A DNA stretch of 30,516 bases from Pseudomonadota bacterium. Lineage in GTDB: Bacteria > Pseudomonadota > Gammaproteobacteria > Steroidobacterales > Steroidobacteraceae. Numbering within the stretch: the stretch's first letter is position 1; every line of letters begins with the position of its first letter. The position numbers and the translations under genes are program-made. The notes under the pieces are model-generated. The model had not been told where the DNA came from and did not search any database. It worked only from the letters and a program-made list of their open reading frames with translations. Location: assembly GCA_023417315.1 (NCBI GenBank), contig JAEZFW010000070.1, positions 1 through 30,516 on the forward strand. The letters run 5' to 3'. Of the stretch, positions 7,721 through 15,000 are shown one piece after another.

Positions 7721-8041
7721 GTGACGGGGTGACGGCCGCTCCGGTGCATCCATGCACCCCGCGCCATTCGTGGCCAACGGAAATCCGCGGGACACATCCC
7801 TGTGTATCAAGGTGACAAAGTGACGAAGTCAGAATCTCGCTCTCCTACGTCGACACAAGATCCTCGACACCAGCACACCATCGGTGTCCGTATAGGTGCT
7901 TGCCACGGTTGATTGGCTTGCACGTCATTGCAGCTAACCTTCTGGTCCATCAGCCACGTGATCGAGCGGCGCCATGTTGATAGACTGAACCTATGAGGCG
8001 TCTAGCCTTTGTCTGACTTCGTCACGTCGTCACTCCGTCAC
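7721..8041. repeat. Octamer arrays in inverted arrangement, site D
   Basis: Left arrays on the plus strand: gtgacggg, gtgacggc (7721-7736) and gtgacaaa, gtgacgaa, gtcagaat (7812-7835). The right array on the opposite strand, 8011-8041, is ttcgtcac, gtcgtcac, tccgtcac after a degenerate unit. The period here is 8, not 7 as at the other sites. GTGACGAAGTCAGA at 7820-7833 is perfectly complementary to 8012-8025. The right array ends 10 bases before the oxyR ATG. Confidence 0.75.
7980..8016 (+). promoter_or_regulatory. Candidate OxyR operator upstream of oxyR
   Basis: ATAG-N7-CTAT occurs exactly at 7980-7994, which is the half-element of the classical OxyR recognition sequence, including the A at the sixth spacer position. 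Seven bases further on, the spacing expected for the second half, a degenerate copy CTAG-N7-CTGA spans 8002-8016. It lies 57 bases before the oxyR start and 282 bases from the Nudix start. This placement fits OxyR autoregulation, which is known in enterobacteria; control of the divergent operon is possible but distant. Confidence 0.55.
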
Positions 8042-8051
8042 TAAGCTCCGA

Positions 8052-8951
8052 ATGAACCTTCGCGATCTTCGCTACTTCGTCGCCCTCGCCGATACCGGTC
8101 ATTTCGGGAAAGCCGCGGATCGCTGCTTCGTGAGCCAACCGACGTTGTCTGCGCAGATCAAGAAGCTCGAGAACTACCTCGGAGTGCAGCTCATCGAGCG
8201 GCAGCCGCGCCGCGTGACCCTGACAGAAACGGGCGCAAAGATCCTGCCGCTTGCGCGGCGCATGCTGGAAGAAAGCGATGAGATCGTCGCGCTCGCGCGC
8301 AATGAACATGATCCTCTTTCAGGCAAGTTGAAGGTTGCGCTGATCCCGACCATCGGTCCGTATCTGCTACCGCTCGTGATGCGCAAGCTGCGTAAGCACC
8401 TGCCGCGTTTGAAGCTCATGCTGTACGAGTACCAAACGCAGCCGCTGCTCGAGCGATTGCGCTCGGGCGATATCGAGCTCGGCATCCTCGCCTTGCCCGT
8501 CCCGCTCGATGGGCTCGAGGCTCGCGAGCTCTATGACGAAGCCTTCACCGTCGCGGTGCCGAATAACAGCGAGTTGGCGAAGAAGACCTCATTGAGGACA
8601 GAAGACTTGAACGGCGAGACCGTCTTACTGCTGGAAGATGGTCATTGCCTTCGCGATCAGGCGCTCGATGTGTGCAGCCGCGTCGAAGTGAAGGAAAGCG
8701 AGGATTACCGCGCCACGAGTCTGGAAACTCTGCGGCAAATGGTCGCGGCCGGTCTCGGCATCACACTGCTTCCCGAGCTCGCCACACGAGGACCGTTCGG
8801 GTCTGGTCAAGGGCTGACGATCAAACATTTTTCCCGCCCGGTGCCTTCTCGCACAGTAGGTGCAGTCTGGCGCAAGAGCAGTGCGCGAGCTCAAGCGCTG
8901 AATGCAATCTGCGATGTCATCGAAACCACTATGAAGGAATTGAAGAAGTGA
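8052..8951 (+). CDS. oxyR: OxyR hydrogen-peroxide-sensing LysR-type regulator
   Basis: A 299-residue LysR-type transcription factor. Residues 1-60 form the winged helix-turn-helix (FGKAADRCFVSQPTLSAQIKKLE). Residues about 90-295 are the sensor domain. The peroxide-sensing motif EDGHCLRDQALDVC places cysteines at exactly 199 and 208, the E. coli OxyR numbering, followed by the conserved RATSLETLRQMVAAGLGITLLP. This makes OxyR secure rather than a general LysR call. H2O2 oxidises these two cysteines to a disulfide, switching the protein into its activating form. ATG 8052 gives the standard N-terminus MNLRDLRYFVALAD, but its leader carries no Shine-Dalgarno and is the end of octamer array D. A candidate OxyR site lies 57 bases upstream. 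The copper chaperone and hydrolase genes follow on the same strand and may be cotranscribed. Confidence 0.97.
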   Translation: MNLRDLRYFVALADTGHFGKAADRCFVSQPTLSAQIKKLENYLGVQLIERQPRRVTLTETGAKILPLARRMLEESDEIVALARNEHDPLSGKLKVALIPTIGPYLLPLVMRKLRKHLPRLKLMLYEYQTQPLLERLRSGDIELGILALPVPLDGLEARELYDEAFTVAVPNNSELAKKTSLRTEDLNGETVLLLEDGHCLRDQALDVCSRVEVKESEDYRATSLETLRQMVAAGLGITLLPELATRGPFGSGQGLTIKHFSRPVPSRTVGAVWRKSSARAQALNAICDVIETTMKELKK

Positions 8952-8983
8952 GGCGCGCAGCATCGGATGAGCGTTCGGGGCGA

Positions 8984-9430
8984 ATGCGTGCAACCAGCCT
9001 GGCCTTCCTCTCATATATATGTGTGCTGCTGACAGCCTGTTCGAATTCTTCCAATCCAATCGAAATCGCTCACGCCTGGGCTCCGCCGACACCTCCGAAC
9101 GCGACGGTCGGAGCCGTCTATATGGAGCTCATGGCGAAGGAGGCAGATCGCCTCGTGAGCGCATCATCGCCTGCAGCGGAACGTATCGAGGTGCATCAAA
9201 CCTCCTTCGAAGAAGGTATGGCGCGAATGCGCCGCGTTGAAACATTACCGTTGCAAGAACGCGCTCGTGTCGAGTTTGCCCCCGGCGGGACACACTTCAT
9301 GTTGATCGGCCTCACGGCGCCTCTCGAGGTTGGCACTCGGTTCCCCCTCGAGCTGCGCTTCGAGAACGCAGGCACGATCGTGCTCGACGTCGAAGTCATG
9401 GCGGCGGACGCAGATCACTCGCATCACTGA
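8984..9430 (+). CDS. PCu(A)C-type periplasmic copper chaperone lipoprotein
   Basis: A 148-residue lipoprotein with lipobox LTAC (Cys19). It has the copper-binding signature H-x10-M-x21-H-x-M: His71, Met82, His104 and Met106, with spacing exactly as in PCu(A)C proteins, which carry Cu(I) in the periplasm to cytochrome oxidase assembly. The usual methionine just after the first histidine is Gln here. The tail ends in DADHSHH, an extra potential metal site. ATG 8984 has only a weak G-rich stretch upstream; a GTG at 8948, overlapping the oxyR stop as GTGA, is an alternative that adds 12 residues and would couple translation to oxyR. The next gene starts three bases after the stop. Confidence 0.92.
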   Translation: MRATSLAFLSYICVLLTACSNSSNPIEIAHAWAPPTPPNATVGAVYMELMAKEADRLVSASSPAAERIEVHQTSFEEGMARMRRVETLPLQERARVEFAPGGTHFMLIGLTAPLEVGTRFPLELRFENAGTIVLDVEVMAADADHSHH

Positions 9431-9433
9431 TCG

Positions 9434-10696
9434 ATGGCACCGCACACATCCATCGGCCCGACGCCCGCGCATCTACACGACGATCAGGTCATTGCGCTGC
9501 TGCAATCTGGCGCTCACGCGCACTTGATGATTGCTCACTTCGGCGAAGAGGAGTATCGCGAGCTCTCTCATCTCGCGAAGCTGGCTGCGACGCGACGAAA
9601 CAAACGTGGGCGTTTGGTGTTCATTCTGCCGGGCATCATGGGCTCGCGCCTGGCGATGAAACGCGGACGCACGCTCGACTTGTATTGGCTGCATCCGCAT
9701 GCGATCGCCGAAGGACAGCTCGCACAGCTCGCGCTCCCCGGCTCGCGAGCGTTGCGCCCGATCGGCGTCATGTTGCCCGGTTATCTGAAGATGAAGCTGA
9801 TGCTCGAGGTCAGCGGTTTCAAGCCGGTGCTGCATGCATTCGATTGGCGCGCGGATCTCGAGCGCAACGCGCGAGCACTTATCCGCGCAATCGAGCGCAG
9901 CGGCGCATCTAACGTGATCGTTGTGGCGCACAGCATGGGTGCTTTGATCGCACGCGCAGCGATGCGTTTTGAGAGCAAACGCAGAATCAAGCAACTCGTG
10001 CAGATCGGGGCTCCGAACGAGGGGTCGTTCGCGCCCGTGCAGGCTCTGCGAGCGGTCTATCCAACCGTTCGCAAGATCGCGGCGCTCGATCGTGCCCATT
10101 CCGCGGAGCAACTGGCTCGCGATGTCTTCCTGACGCTGCCTGGCTTATATCAATTGCTGCCCAGGCCGCGATCGCCACAGGAGCTCGATCTTTTCGATGC
10201 TGCGAATTGGCCGACCGATCTTGCACCTAACGTAAGACTGTTGGAACAAGCCCGCAAAGTGAGAGCACGGCTCGTCAAGCCGGATGGTCGTTGCCAAGTG
10301 ATTGCGGGATTCGGTCAAGACACGATCGTGTCGATCGAGCGAACAGGCGAGGTGTTCTCATACGAGATTCGACCTGAAGGCGATGGAACCGTGCCGCTCG
10401 AGCGTGCGAGATGGGAGGGAGCGCGCACCTGGTATGCGCGCGAGAACCATGGTGCGCTGTCGACGAGCACCGCAGTGCTCTCTGCACTCATCGATATCTT
10501 GCGCGAGGGCGAAACCGCACGCCTTGCCTCGTCCCTGCCCGATCGCGCCGATGTTCGCGAAGCTCGTTGGATCACTGATGCGGATCTGCGTCGCCATGCA
10601 TGCATGAAGGTCGACTGGGATGCGCTCACGATCGAAAGCCGCCGCCGCATCCTCGAGCCGATCTTCACGCCGGAGTTCGTCGCGCCGACGAGTTGA
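9434..10696 (+). CDS. Alpha/beta hydrolase of the lecithin:cholesterol acyltransferase type
   Basis: A 420-residue probable esterase, lipase or acyltransferase. PGIMGSRL at residues 66-73 is the LCAT-like oxyanion-hole region. The nucleophile elbow is AHSMG with Ser167. The acid is probably Asp317 in GDGTVP, and the histidine His339 in ENHGALS, the order and spacing expected for this fold. No signal peptide is evident, so it appears cytosolic, although LCAT-like enzymes are often exported. Its ATG lies three bases after the copper-chaperone stop, so it is in that operon, though the functional link is obscure. The substrate is not identifiable; a lipid or acyl ester is inferred. The C-terminal 70 residues lie outside the recognisable core. 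Confidence 0.83.
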   Translation: MAPHTSIGPTPAHLHDDQVIALLQSGAHAHLMIAHFGEEEYRELSHLAKLAATRRNKRGRLVFILPGIMGSRLAMKRGRTLDLYWLHPHAIAEGQLAQLALPGSRALRPIGVMLPGYLKMKLMLEVSGFKPVLHAFDWRADLERNARALIRAIERSGASNVIVVAHSMGALIARAAMRFESKRRIKQLVQIGAPNEGSFAPVQALRAVYPTVRKIAALDRAHSAEQLARDVFLTLPGLYQLLPRPRSPQELDLFDAANWPTDLAPNVRLLEQARKVRARLVKPDGRCQVIAGFGQDTIVSIERTGEVFSYEIRPEGDGTVPLERARWEGARTWYARENHGALSTSTAVLSALIDILREGETARLASSLPDRADVREARWITDADLRRHACMKVDWDALTIESRRRILEPIFTPEFVAPTS

Positions 10697-10920
10697 CGTC
10701 GTTACGTCAAACACGAACGTAGAGACAGACCCCCGATCTCGTCTGCGCTGAACGATTTCTCCGACCCGTTCCACAAACCGGCAATTCCTTGCCGAAGCCT
10801 TGCCGCTTGCGCTCAAGCGTTGCCGCCTCTGTGACGATACGAAACCTGAAGGCACCACAGCTTCGATGAGTCGAGGCGTCGTGCTCAGAGGGAATCGTAA
10901 CTTTGCGCGACGAGGCGTCC

Positions 10921-11793
10921 GTGCTCACTCATCTTTCGAATCGAAGCATGCTGGTGACCGTGCTCACCATGACGATCGCAACGAGCAGTTGCGGCGGCGG
11001 TAGCGGCGGAGGCAGCTCTGCCGGCGGCGGTACAGCCGCATCGCCGCCGCCGAGCGCCGCGCCGATCGTCGTTCCGCGCGCGGTCGAGCAAACGGATCTG
11101 CAGATCGCGCAGCTCATCTATGCAGGTGAGCCGAGAACACCTGAGGGCTTCTACCGCGACAGCGCGCCTTCGGGTCACGCGTACGTTGCCACAGCGCATC
11201 TGAAGAACAGCGATCTACAGCCCACTGAGACTTCCGATCCGATCCACGAGTTGTGCACGAACGATTGGAACGAAGCGCTCGATTGGTCCGAAACGCATGC
11301 TCAGAGTGCGCAAAGCTACGCCGATCTCGTCGCGACGAATGATGATGCGCGGTACTTCGAGTTCGGCCGAGTGCGCGCAGGCGAGCCTGAGCTATACGTG
11401 CGCGATCGCGTGTTCAAGTGCGCGTACGTCGACCGCAGTGCTGCGAACCTACGCGAGGGCGAAGGTGCAGCCGGACAGCTCAACTTGCGTCCGCTCACCG
11501 CACCCGAGCTGCAAACGTTGAGCGAGTATCTGTGGCAGTTCACGCCCTACAATAACTTCGGCAATGCGGTGCTGAAGAGCAGCGGCACGTCGAACGCGAG
11601 CACTCTCGGGCACACCTTGCACATCGGCTCACTCGTGCGTAATGGAATCTCGAGCACGTGCGACCGCATCGACATACTGGCTTGGCGACACGCAGTCGAT
11701 ACATCCACCGGCGCGCTCACACTCGATATCGAAACGCTCTTCGGCTTCGGCGCACGCGAGTCGAACGGACTCGTCGAGCTCTGCAGCCAATAA
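10921..11793 (+). CDS. Hypothetical secreted lipoprotein with glycine-rich linker
   Basis: A 290-residue protein of no family I recognise. A signal peptide is followed by SSCGGGSGGGSS, a probable lipidation site at Cys24 (the residue at -3 is Thr, so the lipobox is imperfect), and then by a Gly/Ser/Pro-rich linker to about residue 50. The folded part has four more cysteines (in HELCTND, VFKCAY, SSTCDR and LVELCSQ), enough for two disulfides in the periplasm or outside. GTG 10921 was chosen because GAGG lies 5 bases before it and the signal peptide begins there; ATG 10948 and TTG 10903 are alternatives. The ribosome-binding region looks duplicated 40 bases upstream. It converges on the giant outer-membrane gene. 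Composition matches the neighbours. Confidence 0.75.
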   Translation: MLTHLSNRSMLVTVLTMTIATSSCGGGSGGGSSAGGGTAASPPPSAAPIVVPRAVEQTDLQIAQLIYAGEPRTPEGFYRDSAPSGHAYVATAHLKNSDLQPTETSDPIHELCTNDWNEALDWSETHAQSAQSYADLVATNDDARYFEFGRVRAGEPELYVRDRVFKCAYVDRSAANLREGEGAAGQLNLRPLTAPELQTLSEYLWQFTPYNNFGNAVLKSSGTSNASTLGHTLHIGSLVRNGISSTCDRIDILAWRHAVDTSTGALTLDIETLFGFGARESNGLVELCSQ

Positions 11794-11805
11794 GATTCAA
11801 AGACA

Positions 11806-12011
11806 GGCATGCCGTTGTCGGCGGGTAGGCCTAACGGCGAGAAGGCCTGCCGTTGTCAGCGGGTAGGCCTCATGGCGGGCCAGAAAAGCTTAGTCCCAAC
11901 AGCATGCCCTTCCCGAGTCAGCGAGCGTCCCTTCTCCCTCGGGGAGAAGGTTAGGATGAGGGCTTTCTTCGCTTACTCCCCGCGTTAGCCTCCCCGCCGA
12001 CAACGGCAGGC
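11806..12011. repeat. 38-base tandem repeat pair plus inverted third copy, site F
   Basis: Two direct copies, 11806-11843 and 11844-11881, share GCCGTTGTC(G/A)GCGGGTAGGCCT. A third, inverted copy lies at 11984-12011 (core CCGCCGACAACGGCAGGC), ending 11 bases from the stop of the giant gene. The arrangement fills the gap between two convergent genes, again as facing arms around a hairpin. It differs from the short-unit sites in having a long unit. Confidence 0.75.
11930..11950. terminator. Hairpin between convergent genes, REP-like
   Basis: CCTTCTCCC, loop TCG, GGGAGAAGG: a perfect 9-bp stem. It is followed on the plus strand by ttaggatgagggctttcttc. The CTTCTCCC...GGGAGAAGG...GATGAGGG layout resembles widespread proteobacterial intergenic repeats. 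It probably serves the 3' ends of both facing genes. The T content after the stem is modest. Confidence 0.5.
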
Positions 12012-12021
12012 GTACTCCGAG

Positions 12022-15000
12022 CTATCGAGCGCGCGTTCCGATACCGAGGATGTCCTTGAACGTATCCTGGTCCGCTTTCATGCGGAACTTGATGAACGGA
12101 CCTTGTGCGGTGTAGCGCGAGGCCTCGAAGTCGTCATCCTCGAATCCGGTGAAGTTGTATCCGATGGAGACCCACGTGTTGCGGGCAACCGTAATGCCGA
12201 AATCTACGCCGAGCGCACGATCGCTGACGTTCGACTGCAATGAAGAGAGCATCGTGCCGTGAATACCGACGTCGAAGCGGTCCGACAAGTCGCGGCGCAT
12301 GTCGAGGCCATACAAAGTCGACAGGCCGCTGTAGCGCTCGCCATCGAAGGTGCTGCGCACGTAACGAGTACCGAATTGCACACCGAGCTGTGTACGCACA
12401 TCGAGTTGCCAACTCGAGTTCAGGTTGTTGATCACACGAGCAGATTCGAACTCACCTAAGGAGTCGCTGCGCGCTTCGTGCTTGAGATCGAGGCGATTGA
12501 GCACGATCCACGCGCTCGTCGCCGGTCTGTACGCCCACGCGAGCTGCACGTCCGCAGCCGTCGCATCGCTGCCATTCGAAAACGCATTATCGAACCATTG
12601 AGTCGCTAGCGAGAACGCGTGCCCTGCTATGGGCTCGCGATAGAATCCGCCGGATGCGATCCAGCGATCTTCAGCATCGGAATCGCGATGCTCGAGCCGG
12701 CTCGTGAACGTCCATAGATCGCTGCGATACAGCGCGCCGAGGAACGTGGCCACGAAGTCGCCGCTCATCGCGCCAGAGGATAGCGGGACGTTCTCGTTAA
12801 AGGGTACGACGCCCGCCTCGCTGACCGTCTTGCTCTGATCGATTCCGGCATCGAATCCCCAACGCTCGTTCAACTGCCAACCCTGCGTCAGACCGACGTT
12901 TGCGAACACCCGCGGCCCGTACTCGGTGGCTTGTTGATTGAGACTGGATTGCAGCTGTGCTCGGCGCCACGGTGCGCTGCGAACGCCGATACGCGTCATA
13001 TCCGCATCGAACAGCTCACCATCCGCGTGCTCGAACTCGGCGAAGAGGGTCGTCTCGGGGCGCCAGCGGTAGTCCACTCCAACGAGCGAGCGATTCGGGA
13101 AATCGACACTCCCGTTCTTGCCACCGAGCGCGAGGTCTTGCGACGCGCGCAAGGTGATCACGTCTTTGAACAGATCCACGCTGCCGTTGACGAAGGCTTG
13201 CTGCGATTCGGTCTTACCAGTGGAGAGCCCCGCATCCGCCACGTGGCGCGCGCCCACGCCTGCAGTGTAGTCGTCAGCGTCGTAACGAACCTCCGCGCTC
13301 ACGAGCTCGCGCTCGGCACCTGTGTCCAGCATCTCCTGTTTGAAGGTCTCGGCTAGAAGGGCGATCTCATCCGTCAATCGATAACGACCGTCGACGCCCG
13401 CCTTGCGCGATCCTGTATCGAGCGAGAGCTGCTGGCCGACGCCGAATCCACTCTCCTGCTCGCGTACGTACACTCGTGCATCGAGGTTCTCGCCGACGTG
13501 CTTCAGCTCCGTCATATACGCGTTTGCGCTCTCGCCGCGTGACGGATCATCGGAATCGCTGCGCGCGAGCTCCGCGCGCAACTCGGTTGCGGCGCCGATC
13601 TGCCAGCGCAGATCCGTGCCGGTGATTTGAGAGTCACCGGCGGTCGCGCCCTCGCGCAGGAAGGTTCCGCCGATCTCGACGCGCTCGTTTGCGAACTTCA
13701 CGGACGCGCGTCCGCCGGCGGTCATTTGCGCTTCGCCGCCGTTGAGCACTTCATACTCGGCAATGATGAAGACCGGATTGAAGTTCGCATCGCGGCTAGC
13801 AACCGGCTGCTTGAAGAAGAGCGTGCCGTTCAAGTAGTCGATGCTGTAATCGATGTGCCGAGTCAGCTCGCGTGTCTGGACGATGACTTCGGTGCGGATG
13901 CGATCGCGCACTTCGATGCGGATCTTGTCGGTATTCAGAATCAGCGGACGCCGCGACAGACGATATAGCCCTGAGGTGCCATCGCCTTGCAGCTCGTCCT
14001 TTACATACCCCTGCTCAGATTCCGCTGCAAAGGCCGTGTAGCCAAAGCGATCGCCTGCGTAGTCCGACTTGAACCCGGTGAACGTGCGGCTGTATCGCGA
14101 AAGCTCGGTCACCGTCATACCCGTTTCGAAATCGCCGAATAGAGCAGCGAACTGGCGACGCTCGAGCTTGAGGAAGAGCTTGCGCGCGCTCGCCGCTTCG
14201 AAGCGCTGCTCGGTCGCATCTCCATAAAGTGTGTAGAAGCGATCGGGCTCGACGGCGCCGAGCAGTCGATCCTTCTCGAGATCGTGCTCGCGCGCGGAGT
14301 CGTACGCCGCGGTCAACAAGTACTCCCCTTTGATCGCGCCTTTTGCGAAGAAAGCGACTCGCCCATCTTGGGCGTAGCCTTCATCTAAACCTGCATCGCG
14401 CGCGGACTGCATATTGTCCGACACATACTTGTGCGCACTCGTGCCTTCAGCGATACCCACCAAGATCCAATCGCGCGCCGCGGGCTCGAGCCATACGCGA
14501 ATCTCTTGTTCTTGACGCTCGCTGAGACGCACGCGTATCACCGCCGTACCCGCTTGTGTGGTGGGCTCGAGCACCAAGCGTGCAAGGCCATCCGGATCGA
14601 CGGTGAATGTGGGGCGGCGTGTCCCGACCGAAACGAGCTTGTTCTCGTGTAGCGCCTCGACCTCCCACCACGAGCGGTACGGTGCCTCGACCGAGTACAC
14701 TCCCGTCGTGCCAGGCCGTGCGGCATGCCCCGAGGCATCCAGCATGCGCAGAGCGATCACTGGATGCGTGCGTCCATCCGCCAGCAGCGTCGATGCCCGT
14801 CGATCGATCTCGGCACGCACAGCCCCGCCGCCGTATCGAATCGTGCGCACGAGTCGCTCTACTTCAGCGCCCTGCTCATCGCGGACGACGGCGACGATCT
14901 GGTTTTCCCCGTCTCGAAGCTCAACACCGCGCCACAAGCTCACGCTGACGCTCTTCGCGCTATTCGCAGAGACGCCATCGAAGTTGAGCGGGCTGACCGG

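Larger units (their letters stand above)
7698..8051. other. Divergent intergenic control region between the Nudix-ndh operon and oxyR
   Basis: This 354-base gap holds octamer repeat arrays (7721-7736, 7812-7835, 8011-8041), a perfect 7-bp palindrome with a 2-base loop (GGTGCAT-cc-ATGCACC, 7743-7758), a 6-bp inverted repeat GACACC/GGTGTC at 7866-7871 and 7883-7888, and an OxyR-type operator candidate at 7980. No small gene was convincing. No good sigma-70 promoter for oxyR was found by eye. Confidence 0.6.

Noticed and set aside
7892..7906. Second OxyR-type half-site beginning ATAG in the divergent region
   Set aside because: The partner tetranucleotide is CCAC rather than CTAT, too far from consensus.
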